From Oscillospiraceae bacterium (GTDB lineage Bacteria; Bacillota; Clostridia; Oscillospirales; Oscillospiraceae), in NCBI GenBank assembly GCA_031261745.1, contig JAISJC010000051.1, forward strand, positions 1 through 44,778: a stretch of 44,778 nt of DNA, read 5' to 3'. The notes under the pieces were generated by a model. It made no database searches, had not been told where the DNA came from, and saw only the letters and a program-made list of their open reading frames with translations. The position numbers were made by a program, and so were the translations under genes. This document shows, one piece after another, positions 17,125 through 24,849 of the stretch (its first letter is position 1; every line of letters begins with the position of its first letter).

Positions 17125-18525
17125 TTACAGGACCGCCTTGATTTCCGGAAGAGCTACACCGATGTCTGCGTTCAGCTTGTCGATAGGCACCGGTTCAAAG
17201 GGTTTCGACTTACGAACGACACCGACCCATATGAACGCGAACGCCGCCAGAATTGCGAACAAAACGGAGAACAGTCTGAATATCAGCATCCTGTCGTCCA
17301 TTACAGGTGAGATATTCCAGATCATATAAATGTTACCTAAGATTCCGACAATCTGCGGAACGCCGCCGAGAACGAGCTTTTTATTGCGCGGTGCGTCCGG
17401 ATAGCGTTTGCGTAAAACAAGTACATTGAGGTGCGTCAGTATATATGACGCAAGCCAGAAGCAGGAACCCGCGAGCAGCATATTTATAAGTCCGCTTGAA
17501 TTAACGTACCCCGACGCAATCATACCCACTACAACTACCAGAATCAGAACCATTCCGCCGTAAGGGACGTTCTTTTTGTTCACGCGGGCAAATATGCTCG
17601 GTGCCATTTTCTCATCCGCCATACCTTTGAGAATACTGCCTGTCGCCGGCAGAATGGTGTTGACTGTCGAAATACTCGCAAGCACCGACACGATCGCCAT
17701 CCAGATACCGCCGCCTTTTCCGAACATTTTCTCCGCGAACAGGACGTGCGGCATATCGCTTTCCTGCAACTGCGACAGGGGTACGTAATTTGTCATTCCC
17801 ATTCCGAGAATCGCCTGCACGACTGCCAAAACGCCCAGCGCGATGACCATTGACAGCAGAACATTGCGCCTTGGATTCCGAAGATTTTTTGAAAACGGTA
17901 CTATAAACTCAACGCCGATAAACAACCAGAACGCAAGTGCCGACAGGCTTATCAGGTCCCCGAAGGAACTCATCGGCGCGGCCTCAATATCGGCCGGAGC
18001 GATAGCCGCGTTTGTTCCGAGGCGGAGCAACGCCAGGACGCCAATAACAAACATCGAGCCGATAAGCAGCACAACCGTTACGTTTTGCACCTTTGCGAAG
18101 ATGTCAACCCCTAAAAGGTTTACAATGAACAACGCCGCGATAATAAAGATTGAGAACGCCGGAGCCGGTATCAGCGGAAACAGCTCATTGAGTACGATTC
18201 CGCACATCGACAGTTCAACCGACAGCGCAAAAAACGAGACGAGTACATACGCCGACAAATTCGATACAATTGACGCCCAGGGACCGAGACCTACGAGCAT
18301 ATACTGTCCGAGTCCTCCGTCGGCATTCGGAATTATACTGTGCAGTTCCGAAAAAGAGAGTGCGATAAAAGAATTGAGTATTGCGACGATAATCAACGGC
18401 AGAACGAAGCTCTTTCCCGCAAGCCCCGAACCCTGCCCAAGCGATACGAGGCAACTCGTCGCCACAATAAGCCCCATACATACCGCCACTCCGCTGCCGA
18501 GACCAAGTTTTTTGTTTTCCTTCAT
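17125..18525 (-). CDS. APC-family amino acid/amine permease
   Basis: From ATG 18525 (GGGGGAAG upstream) the product has 466 residues with about 12 hydrophobic spans. The first span contains the APC glycine-rich signature, GVAVCMGLIVATSCLVSLGQGSG, and the segment FWLFIGVEFIVPFSKNLRNPRR marks the usual TM6 and following loop. It should import the amine or amino acid degraded by the enzymes downstream. It is the first gene of the operon; 36 nt separate it from the OCD-like gene. A hairpin and probable promoter lie upstream. The longer upstream frame would run through that hairpin and is rejected. Confidence 0.9.
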   Translation of the reverse strand: MKENKKLGLGSGVAVCMGLIVATSCLVSLGQGSGLAGKSFVLPLIIVAILNSFIALSFSELHSIIPNADGGLGQYMLVGLGPWASIVSNLSAYVLVSFFALSVELSMCGIVLNELFPLIPAPAFSIFIIAALFIVNLLGVDIFAKVQNVTVVLLIGSMFVIGVLALLRLGTNAAIAPADIEAAPMSSFGDLISLSALAFWLFIGVEFIVPFSKNLRNPRRNVLLSMVIALGVLAVVQAILGMGMTNYVPLSQLQESDMPHVLFAEKMFGKGGGIWMAIVSVLASISTVNTILPATGSILKGMADEKMAPSIFARVNKKNVPYGGMVLILVVVVGMIASGYVNSSGLINMLLAGSCFWLASYILTHLNVLVLRKRYPDAPRNKKLVLGGVPQIVGILGNIYMIWNISPVMDDRMLIFRLFSVLFAILAAFAFIWVGVVRKSKPFEPVPIDKLNADIGVALPEIKAVL

Positions 18526-18554
18526 TTTGGCTTCCCCCTTCTCCGAAACAATAA

Positions 18555-18583
18555 AAGTCCGACCCCGCTTTGAGGTCGGACTT
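18555..18583 (-). promoter_or_regulatory. Leader hairpin of the amine-oxidation operon
   Basis: AAGTCCGACC / GGTCGGACTT, a perfect 10-bp stem with a 9-base loop, is followed on the minus strand by TTATTGTTT. It lies upstream of the permease ribosome binding site and just after the predicted transcription start. It could act as an attenuator or mRNA-protecting 5' hairpin. Confidence 0.65.
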
Positions 18584-18598
18584 CTTTGTCCTTGTTCC

Positions 18599-18628
18599 AC
18601 TATATTAGCTCATTCTTTCGCTCAGTAA
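18599..18628 (-). promoter_or_regulatory. Probable promoter of the amine-oxidation operon
   Basis: TTACTG (18623-18628) - 18 bases - TATAGT (18599-18604) on the minus strand. The -35 is weak, which may mean activation is needed. A TAATAT at 18602-18607 is an alternative -10. Confidence 0.35.
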
Positions 18629-18676
18629 TTGTAAAAATCGGAACTACTTTTTTCGACACGCCTATTGCGCCGTTAT

Positions 18677-19324
18677 TTACCCCCAATCCTCTGTTGAGAG
18701 CCGTAATTGCAGTGCTTTAATCCGCTTCTGCCGCTCGCGGTAATCCGGAAAAATATCCGCAACAACCGCCCAAAATCGCGGCGAATGGTTCATCTGCCGC
18801 AAATGCGCCAACTCGTGTACGACGACATAATCAATCGCGGAATCCTCCGCCATTATCAAACGCCACGAAAAATTGAGGTTTCCCAGCGCGGAGCAGCTGC
18901 CCCAGCGCGTTTTCGCGCCGTTGATTTTCACGGTGGCGGGCGTGACGCCCATAATCGGCGCAAAGTGCGCAACACGCGCGGAGATATGCTCCCGCGCGTG
19001 CGCCTTGTACATCATAATTGCGGCGGCTTTCAACTGCTCCGATGTGAGCTTCGGCGGGAATCCGAACCGCGCATCAACAATCGGATAGCTCTTGCCGCGC
19101 AGCAGTAATTCCCCGTCGTAGCCGAGCGCGAACGCGGTCTTTCGCGCGTTGCGCTCTCTCGCGGCTTCGAGGTGCGCGCGTATCCACGGCTCCTTTGACG
19201 CGACAAATGCGTCTATGTCGCGTTTCGGCATTTTCAACGGGGCGCGGACTTCAAGCGTCGCGTCCGGCCGGATATGAATCGCCGCTGTTTTCCTTTTTGC
19301 GCGTATCAGCGTATAAACAATCAC
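18677..19324 (-). CDS. YgjP-like (DUF45) zinc metallopeptidase
   Basis: The 215-residue product has the family's KTRWGSCS segment (about 138-145) and the zinc-binding HELAH motif (His170, Glu171, His174) followed by NHSPRFW. These gluzincin-like proteins of the YgjP/WLM group have no well-defined substrate. The gene starts 4 nt after the hydantoinase-A-like stop, so the two are co-transcribed. The link between them is not obvious. Confidence 0.88.
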   Translation of the reverse strand: MIVYTLIRAKRKTAAIHIRPDATLEVRAPLKMPKRDIDAFVASKEPWIRAHLEAARERNARKTAFALGYDGELLLRGKSYPIVDARFGFPPKLTSEQLKAAAIMMYKAHAREHISARVAHFAPIMGVTPATVKINGAKTRWGSCSALGNLNFSWRLIMAEDSAIDYVVVHELAHLRQMNHSPRFWAVVADIFPDYRERQKRIKALQLRLSTEDWG

Positions 19325-19328
19325 AGCC

Positions 19329-21347
19329 CTACCCCAAGTGCATCGCGACTTCGGAAACGGCCGCGAGTCCCAGTTCTACATTCGTACCCCAGCTGCTAAC
19401 GACGTTATGCCGCTGCATATATGTATTCACGTTGAGCGGTCCCTCGGCCCCGCGTGACCGCGCCTCCTGTATCGCCGCCTGTTCCGACGCGGTCTGCGCT
19501 TCTGTCTGCGCCGCATTGAGGTCGTCAAACCGCCGGCTGCCGGACGGCGAGTGAACAATATAGTATGGCGCGCCCCCGGCTATCCTCTGGGATATTTCCA
19601 CACGCGTGACGACGTTAATGTCCGCTTTTAACGACCCAAGCGCGTTTGCGACCTCCGCGTGTTCCGGCAGTACGCATTTGGTTCCGAGTGCCTTCGCCAC
19701 GGCTGGCAGGAAGATATGCGTCGGTGCGCCGACCCCGACGAGCGTCACATCCGTCCCCAATGTATAGCGGAAGAGCGCGCCGTCCGGCTTTTCCGCGTCG
19801 CGCTTCGCCCACGCCTCCCTGATGAGGAACTCCGTCTGCTCGTCAATGCCGCTCTTGAACCGCGGATACTGCTGCGTCAGAAGTATCCGCAGCAGATTTT
19901 CGTACAAACGCCCCTCGACCAAGCCGTAAACCTCGTCGGCGAGCGCGCGGATTTCTTCGGGCGTGTCGCGGCGGCGCATACTTGTCAAAAGATATTTTGC
20001 CGCGAGTTCCGACGCCTCTCTGTCGTATTCCGCAAAATCACCTTTTATGTGCATAAAGTCCGTGGGCGTAAGGCCGCAGCGCATTACAACGCCCTCGGCT
20101 TCCAGTCTTTCGCTGTCGAAGTGATAGATGTCGATACCCGCCGCCTCATCGAGGTTCGCGAGCATACAAGGGCCTTTCCTCAGAACGTCGAGGAGCTTCA
20201 TCTCGTTACGGTCATAAATCTTCTGTTTTGCGGGTTCACGAACCAGATAGAAAAATTCGTGGAGCGGATAACGGTTGATGTGTTTTTTGTCCAAAAGCTC
20301 CGCGAGTTGCGTCTTTATCTCCGGCCAACGCCGCGCCGCCACGCAAATCGGTGTCGCGCGGCGCGGGAACAGCTGTAATTTCCCGTCGGACAGTCGCACC
20401 GCGCTGTCGCCGCCGAGCGCGAACGGGTCAACAAAAACGCCTTTCACGGCTGTCTGCCAGCCGCCGAGCTGTATACCGCCCTCCGCGGTTACGGGCTTCC
20501 CGCCGCGAACGACGGAAACGTCCGTCGTCGTGCCGCCCATATCAATGATGACGTAATCCGCGTCCTCGGAAAAGTATTTGCCGGCGAGAACGCTTGCCGC
20601 CGGACCCGACAGAATTGTCTCCACGGGTTTGGCTGTTGACAGGTCGGAGGACATAAGGCTGCCGTCGCTGCGAACGACCATAACGGGCGCGCCGCACTGC
20701 CTTGCCGAAAAATCCGTAATCGCAGCCTCGACAAATTCACGCACAATCGGCGAAAGCCGCGCGTTAAGCAGCGCGGTCGCGGCGCGCACAAGCACGTTGA
20801 CCTCGCTCGTCAGTTCGCTCGCGCTTGTAAACGGCAGACCGAAACGCTCCTCCGACAGCTTTTTGACGCGCTTCTCACAGGGCGCGCCGTTGTATATCGC
20901 GTACAGCTCCGCCGCCGACAGCGTGTCCGCATCCGCGAGCCACGCGCCGTGTTCCGCAAGAACGGCGTCCCAGTCCGGCTCGTCAACTATCAGTCCGTCG
21001 GCACTTCCGTGGGTGTCGACGCCGCGCACGCTGTCGGTTCTAAGCCCGTAATTCTCGGCTTTGAACCGCAGAATATGCTCGTCGGCAAGACCAAACAGCA
21101 GCATCTTTGCTCTGCCGCCCTTATCTTCGAGGACCGCGTTCGTCGCAAGCGTCGTCGAAAGCGAGACGAGCAGCGCGTCGCGGATCAGCTCCGCCGGAAG
21201 CATATCCAACGCCTGCCCGATGCCCGTTGCGAGGTTCTCCCGCGTCGTGAGTGCTTTCCCTTTCGCGAGTAGTGTTTCCGTCTCAAAATCATACGCGACC
21301 GCGTCCGTGTAGGTGCCGCCGGTATCAATTCCGATGCCGATTTTCAT
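19329..21347 (-). CDS. Hydantoinase/oxoprolinase A family protein
   Basis: A 672-residue HyuA-like protein. Both ATP-binding signatures of the actin-like fold are present: GIGIDTGGTYTDAV at the N-terminus and YVIIDMGGTTTDVSVV in the middle, with an SGPAASVLAGK segment before the second. Family members use ATP to open hydantoin, 5-oxoproline or acetone-type substrates. They normally pair with a HyuB-type subunit, which is absent in this window, so this may be one of the stand-alone forms. AAGGAG lies before ATG 21347. Confidence 0.88.
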   Translation of the reverse strand: MKIGIGIDTGGTYTDAVAYDFETETLLAKGKALTTRENLATGIGQALDMLPAELIRDALLVSLSTTLATNAVLEDKGGRAKMLLFGLADEHILRFKAENYGLRTDSVRGVDTHGSADGLIVDEPDWDAVLAEHGAWLADADTLSAAELYAIYNGAPCEKRVKKLSEERFGLPFTSASELTSEVNVLVRAATALLNARLSPIVREFVEAAITDFSARQCGAPVMVVRSDGSLMSSDLSTAKPVETILSGPAASVLAGKYFSEDADYVIIDMGGTTTDVSVVRGGKPVTAEGGIQLGGWQTAVKGVFVDPFALGGDSAVRLSDGKLQLFPRRATPICVAARRWPEIKTQLAELLDKKHINRYPLHEFFYLVREPAKQKIYDRNEMKLLDVLRKGPCMLANLDEAAGIDIYHFDSERLEAEGVVMRCGLTPTDFMHIKGDFAEYDREASELAAKYLLTSMRRRDTPEEIRALADEVYGLVEGRLYENLLRILLTQQYPRFKSGIDEQTEFLIREAWAKRDAEKPDGALFRYTLGTDVTLVGVGAPTHIFLPAVAKALGTKCVLPEHAEVANALGSLKADINVVTRVEISQRIAGGAPYYIVHSPSGSRRFDDLNAAQTEAQTASEQAAIQEARSRGAEGPLNVNTYMQRHNVVSSWGTNVELGLAAVSEVAMHLG

Positions 21348-21383
21348 TTGCCGTTCTCCTTTGTATAATCAGTCGGTTCAAAA

Positions 21384-21435
21384 CACAAATGCGAACCCTC
21401 ACCAAATAACTATTGGCTTGTGTTCGCATTTGGAC
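21384..21435 (-). terminator. Terminator downstream of tmRNA
   Basis: CAAATGCGAAC (21386-21396) pairs with GTTCGCATTTG (21422-21432), with an inner CCAA/TTGG, and on the minus strand runs into TGTTTTG. It lies a few bases past the tmRNA 3' end and before the hydantoinase gene. Confidence 0.75.
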
Positions 21436-21440
21436 CTGTT

Positions 21441-21796
21441 TGGTGGAGCTGGCGGGAATCGAACCCGCGTCCGAAAGCCCCTCCGCACAACTTTCTCCGG
21501 GCGCAGACGGTTATTTCGCGGTTGCCCGCAATTCCCTTATACCCTGCAAGCCGTCAGGCGCGGGTGTCCGGTAGCTTAATGTGCGTGACGCGTATTCAAG
21601 CTCAGCGCGTACACGTTCTCCACTAAGTGACGCCCGGCCGGTGCGTGGACTTCCCGGCTCGGACGGTTAGCCTAAGCGGCTAACAGTTGTTGTTCGTTGT
21701 TGTTCTTTAATTTATAAAGACGCCCATTTTTGAGATGGTAGGCGCATCTGCCCGCTTATTGAGTTTCAGAACCCCCGTCGAAACCAGTGCAACCCC
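21441..21796 (-). ncRNA. ssrA: tmRNA (transfer-messenger RNA)
   Basis: The 356-nt RNA rescues stalled ribosomes. The 5' end GGGGTTG (from 21796) pairs with the 3' acceptor strand CAGCTCC before ACCA. The diagnostic 5' motif CTGGTTTCGACGGGG and the T-arm GGTTCGATTCC are both present, and CCA is encoded. The tag reading frame at 21672-21707 encodes KNNNEQQLLAA followed by TAG, with the usual Leu-Ala-Ala end recognised by ClpXP-type proteases. The resume codon is at or just before this AAG. Its protein partner SmpB is encoded 3 kb upstream on the same strand. Short translations across this gene are artefacts. Confidence 0.97.
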
Positions 21797-21921
21797 TCGT
21801 CGGAGCAAACTACGCTAAGTCTTGCATTTGCGTTGCGACGCAAACGCTCGCTCGCTTCGTTGCTCCTCCTCTTTCGCCATCGAAACAGCCTGCGGCTTGG
21901 TTTCTCGGCGATTTTGGATAC
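21797..21921 (-). ncRNA. Structured ssrA leader, shared with tRNA-Ser leader
   Basis: This transcribed stretch lies between the ssrA promoter and the mature 5' end. Stem-loop 1 (21874-21911) has an outer stem TCGCCG/TGGCGA, then GAAAC/GTTTC, then AGCC-gca-GGCT. Stem-loop 2 (21824-21847) has a 9-bp stem, GCGTTTGCG/CGCAAATGC, with loop TCGCAA. A further pairing, GGAGCAA with TTGCTCC, is possible. The same layout precedes tRNA-Ser at 32788-32936, with 29 identical bases in stem-loop 1 and compensatory changes elsewhere. I do not recognise a described RNA family. Confidence 0.7.
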
Positions 21922-21927
21922 GTTAGT

Positions 21928-21956
21928 ATTATATCACAACTAATTCACTTTTGCAA
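21928..21956 (-). promoter_or_regulatory. ssrA promoter
   Basis: TTGCAA (21951-21956) - 17 bases - TATAAT (21928-21933) on the minus strand. It overlaps the end of the DUF4180 gene. The -35, -10 and spacing are the same as those of the tRNA-Ser promoter. Confidence 0.85.
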
Positions 21957-22314
21957 GTTTTTTTATTGCGTCATCCTCCGTCGGGACGAAAAAGAGCGTC
22001 GCGCTGTTGTTGGATTCATACATAAAGTCGCGCAGCGGCTTGCTCGTGAACTCAGAAAAGTCGCCGTAAACCGCGAGCGTACACCTGTAATTCGAGATTT
22101 TTTGCGCGACCTCGCCCGCGACGCCCGTCGCTAGGCGGAAGAAATCCGGCGCGAGCGCGGAGCGCGGAATCGCAATCAAGCGGCAGTCGTGTTCGTAAAA
22201 GACCGACGCGAGGAAGTCGAGTGCGCTCTGCCCGTCGGAAATTACGGTGCCGTCGCCGCGCAGCAGCGCGATGTTGCGGCCGTTTTCGGTGATTACGGTG
22301 ACGTTATCGGCCAT
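21940..22314 (-). CDS. DUF4180 domain protein
   Basis: A 124-residue protein that I recognise as DUF4180-like from its opening, with a short strand, ALLRGDGTVISDGQSALDFL, and the later RLATGVAGEVAQKISNYRCTL segment. No function is known for the family. It overlaps the preceding acetyltransferase gene by 11 nt and is the last protein gene of the smpB-side run. Its last codons contain the ssrA promoter. Confidence 0.75.
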   Translation of the reverse strand: MADNVTVITENGRNIALLRGDGTVISDGQSALDFLASVFYEHDCRLIAIPRSALAPDFFRLATGVAGEVAQKISNYRCTLAVYGDFSEFTSKPLRDFMYESNNSATLFFVPTEDDAIKKLAKVN

Positions 22315-22852
22315 TCGCGGCTCTCCACTCGTCGGCGAGTATGTCCATATTCACCTCGTCGTAAAACCTGCCGTTCTTGAACACGGCCTCGCGCCGCCGG
22401 CCGAACTCACGGAAGCCGACCTTTTCGTAGCAGCGCAGCGCGCGGGCGTTGTCCGAATGCGCCTGCAAGCCGATGTTGTGCAGCCCCAGCGTATCAAACC
22501 CGAAGCCGAGAAGCAGGCTAATCGCCTCCGCGCCGTAGCCTTTTGAGCAGTTCTCCGGCTCGCCGATATATATGCCGAGCATACCCTTGCGGTAAACGAG
22601 GTCGATATTGTTCAGCGTGATTCCCCCGATGAGCGCGTCGTCCTCCGCGCGGATAATCGCGAAATTGTACCCGCTATTCGCGAGCTGTTCAAGCGCGGCG
22701 CGCTCCGCTCCGAGGCTGAACAGTGTGTGGTGAAAGGCCAAAAATTGCGTCGTTTCGGCGTCGTTCACCCATTTTGTATAGATTTCCGCGTCATCTGGGT
22801 CAATCGGCGAGAGGTAGACCCGCTCGCCGACCAGTTTCTTGAAGTATTTCAT
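22304..22852 (-). CDS. GNAT family N-acetyltransferase (RimJ/RimL-like)
   Basis: The 182-residue product has the RimJ/RimL-type opening VGERVYLSPIDPDDAEIYTKW, the acetyl-CoA motif region around NCSKGYGAEAISLLLGFGF, and the end motif NARALRCYEKVGFREFG. Such enzymes acetylate protein N-termini or small molecules; the substrate here is unknown. It starts 5 nt after the cyclophilin stop. Confidence 0.88.
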   Translation of the reverse strand: MKYFKKLVGERVYLSPIDPDDAEIYTKWVNDAETTQFLAFHHTLFSLGAERAALEQLANSGYNFAIIRAEDDALIGGITLNNIDLVYRKGMLGIYIGEPENCSKGYGAEAISLLLGFGFDTLGLHNIGLQAHSDNARALRCYEKVGFREFGRRREAVFKNGRFYDEVNMDILADEWRAANGR

Positions 22853-22857
22853 ATTTT

Positions 22858-23376
22858 TTACGCCTTTTCAGGCTCCGGATAGGTCACGCCCTGCGTGTCC
22901 ACAGTGATTTTCTTGATTTTCTGCTCGTCGTCGGGGCGGTCGTTGTAGTCGGCGGGCGCGGTCGCGATCAAATCCACAACGTCCATTCCCTCCGTGACCT
23001 GGCCGAAGCCCGCGTAGTCGCCGTTGAGGTGCCGCGATATCGCGTGCATAATGAAGAACTGGCTGCCCGCGGAGTTTTTCGACTGCGCGCGCGCCATTGA
23101 CAGCACGCCGGGTGTGTGTTCAAGCCCGTTCTCGAAGCCGTTGGACTTGAACTCACCGCGGATTGTGTAGCCGGGTCCGCCGGTTCCCTCGCCGTCGGGG
23201 CAGCCGCCCTGAATCATAAAGCCGGGGATTACGCGGTGGAAAATCAGCCCGTCGTAGAAGCCGTGGTTGATTAGCGAGATGAAATTGTTGACCGTGTTCG
23301 GCGCGATTTCGGGATACAGCTCCGCCTTGATGATGCCGCCGTTTTCCATTTCGATTGTCACAATCGGATTTGCCAT
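22858..23376 (-). CDS. Cyclophilin-type peptidyl-prolyl isomerase
   Basis: A 172-residue cytoplasmic cyclophilin. The core motifs are clear: VNNFISLINHGFYDGLIFHR, VIPGFMIQGGCPDG, LSMARAQSKNSAGSQFFI and NGDYAGFGQV. It should catalyse proline cis-trans isomerisation during folding. The usual active-site Arg (FHRV) and the QFFI segment are present. There is no signal peptide. GGAGG precedes ATG 23376. Confidence 0.95.
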   Translation of the reverse strand: MANPIVTIEMENGGIIKAELYPEIAPNTVNNFISLINHGFYDGLIFHRVIPGFMIQGGCPDGEGTGGPGYTIRGEFKSNGFENGLEHTPGVLSMARAQSKNSAGSQFFIMHAISRHLNGDYAGFGQVTEGMDVVDLIATAPADYNDRPDDEQKIKKITVDTQGVTYPEPEKA

Positions 23377-23395
23377 TGTAGTGTCCTCCTAAAAT

Positions 23396-23671
23396 TTATT
23401 TATTGTTAATCAGATAGCTGTTTATCTCATTTGCCACATCAACACAGTTTTCATAGCAAAAAAGTTTCGGGTCTCCAAATTGGCTTGTAAAAACTTTGGA
23501 AACAATATATGCAACATCGTTTATGTCGCTTTCAGAATCTATCTCAAGTGCAATAAGTTTGCTTTCGCCGTCATATTCATTTGCAGGAGCTCCCATAGGG
23601 AAAAAACCATACGGGTCCCATTTATCTATTGATGCTTTTACAATCTCAAATGTTGCCTTTTTCATATTCAT
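23396..23671 (-). CDS. DUF1871-like small protein
   Basis: ATG 23671 gives 91 residues, overlapping the end of the acetyltransferase gene. The segment VKASIDKWDPYGFFPMGAPANEYDGES matches my memory of DUF1871-like proteins, which have a WDPxxL ... P-DEY core. No function is known. The gene is more AT-rich than both neighbours, hinting at a separate origin. ATG 23665 is an alternative start. Confidence 0.6.
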   Translation of the reverse strand: MNMKKATFEIVKASIDKWDPYGFFPMGAPANEYDGESKLIALEIDSESDINDVAYIVSKVFTSQFGDPKLFCYENCVDVANEINSYLINNK

Positions 23672-24254
23672 TCCGTATTTTTTCCCTTTCCTCAGGCAGC
23701 TTGCCAAAATAATCCTCCGCGAGAATTGCGTAATACGACGCGTCGCAAATACCTTGATTGTTCCGGTCGGATTGCCTAAGCGTACCCTCGAATTTCAGTC
23801 CGGCTTTCATCATCACCGCGCCGGAATTCGGATTGCGAGGGTCGTGCCGCGCCTCAATACGATTAATGCCGACTTCCTCAAAGAAAAACTTAATGAGCCG
23901 CGTCAACGCCTCGGAGGTATATCCCTTGTGCCACCACGCTTTGCCGATACAATACCCGATATGAACCATTTCAGTCGCGTCGTCAACCTTCACCGCCCCG
24001 ATTGAACCAATCGGCTCGCCTAAATCCTTGGGTACAATCGCCCACTGGTAATAGCTATCGCTTTTATAATTATTAACCCAGTCGTTTGTAATGTATTTGC
24101 TTACCTCAATATCAGGGTGCGTCTGCCACATCAAGAACCTTGTGACCTCCGTGTCGCTTGCCCAGTTGCGGAACATCGGCTCCGCGTCCTCGGCTGTAAA
24201 CCGCCGCAGAATCAGCCGTTCGGTTTCGAGCATTATTGTGCCTTTGTGTGTCAT
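23646..24254 (-). CDS. GNAT family N-acetyltransferase
   Basis: Starting at ATG 24254, preceded by AAAGGAG at 8 nt, the product has 202 residues. It is RimJ/RimL-like: LETERLILRRFTAEDAEPMF near the start, GYCIGKAWWHKGYTSEALTRL in the acetyl-CoA region, and NPNSGAVMMKAGLKFEGTLR near the end. ATG 24233 is the alternative. It overlaps the preceding 37-codon frame by 4 nt (ATGA) and the next gene by 26 nt. Confidence 0.88.
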   Translation of the reverse strand: MTHKGTIMLETERLILRRFTAEDAEPMFRNWASDTEVTRFLMWQTHPDIEVSKYITNDWVNNYKSDSYYQWAIVPKDLGEPIGSIGAVKVDDATEMVHIGYCIGKAWWHKGYTSEALTRLIKFFFEEVGINRIEARHDPRNPNSGAVMMKAGLKFEGTLRQSDRNNQGICDASYYAILAEDYFGKLPEEREKIRNEYEKGNI

Positions 24255-24364
24255 AGCGCATACTCCTTTATCTCACTCACAAGCTGATTGCCGCACCGCG
24301 AAAGCTCGCCGAACACGCGCGGAAACTCGCGCTCCCCGCGGGCTATTATGTCTTTGTGTGTCAT
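24251..24364 (-). CDS. Small protein of 37 residues coupled to the acetyltransferase
   Basis: ATG 24364 has GAGGTG 7 nt upstream. The frame encodes MTHKDIIARGEREFPRVFGE and ends LVSEIKEYAL, with its stop overlapping the next ATG. That next gene also begins MTHK, so the opening may be a local duplication. I recognise no family. It may be a real leader peptide or the stump of a lost gene; the ribosome binding site and overlap favour translation. Confidence 0.5.
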   Translation of the reverse strand: MTHKDIIARGEREFPRVFGELSRCGNQLVSEIKEYAL

Positions 24365-24378
24365 TGCATTTCACCTCG

Positions 24379-24849
24379 TTAAATGTCAGCTTTCAAATAC
24401 AGATTGAAATCAAATGTGTCCACCTGAAAAGTCTCGCTGCAACGCTTAACGAACGTAGTAAAACCGAGCTTGCCGTAAATATGTTTTGCAATATCGTTAT
24501 CGTCCTCAACGCCGATTGTCGCTTCGGTGTAGCCTGATTTGCGAAGTTCGGCTAATACCTGCGTAGTCAGCGACTGCGCCAGTCCGCATCCTTGAAATTC
24601 CGGAAGAACGCGCAACGCGGAAAAATACGCGCGTTTTCCGCTTTCCGCAAAGTCATAATCACCATCGGTGTCATAATAGTAAGCGGTAATCTCGGCAACC
24701 GGTCTGCCGTCACGCTCAAACAAGAAAATATCGGCTTCGCCGCTTTCAATTTCTTCTCGGCGTTGAGCGATAAGCGCGTCATTATCGAACGCCGTGAATA
24801 ATTCCGCGAGTTTCGGAATTTCACTTACCGTTATTTTATGAAAGTTCAT
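24379..24849 (-). CDS. GNAT family N-acetyltransferase
   Basis: The 156-residue product has the classical GNAT core: ALRVLPEFQGCGLAQSLTTQ (motif A) and NDIAKHIYGKLGFTTF (motif B). The substrate is unknown. Its start overlaps the smpB stop by 4 nt, so it is translated from the smpB mRNA. It is the first of three acetyltransferase genes between smpB and ssrA. Confidence 0.88.
   Translation of the reverse strand: MNFHKITVSEIPKLAELFTAFDNDALIAQRREEIESGEADIFLFERDGRPVAEITAYYYDTDGDYDFAESGKRAYFSALRVLPEFQGCGLAQSLTTQVLAELRKSGYTEATIGVEDDNDIAKHIYGKLGFTTFVKRCSETFQVDTFDFNLYLKADI

Noticed and set aside
18531..18600. A T-box or other amino-acid riboswitch in the permease leader
   Set aside because: The leader is too short and lacks a specifier loop or T-box sequence; only one hairpin is visible.
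21313..21626. Open frames with GNRTRVRKPL-like and WRESNPRPKA-like peptides
   Set aside because: They are translations across the tmRNA 3' end (T-arm and acceptor), a well-known annotation artefact.
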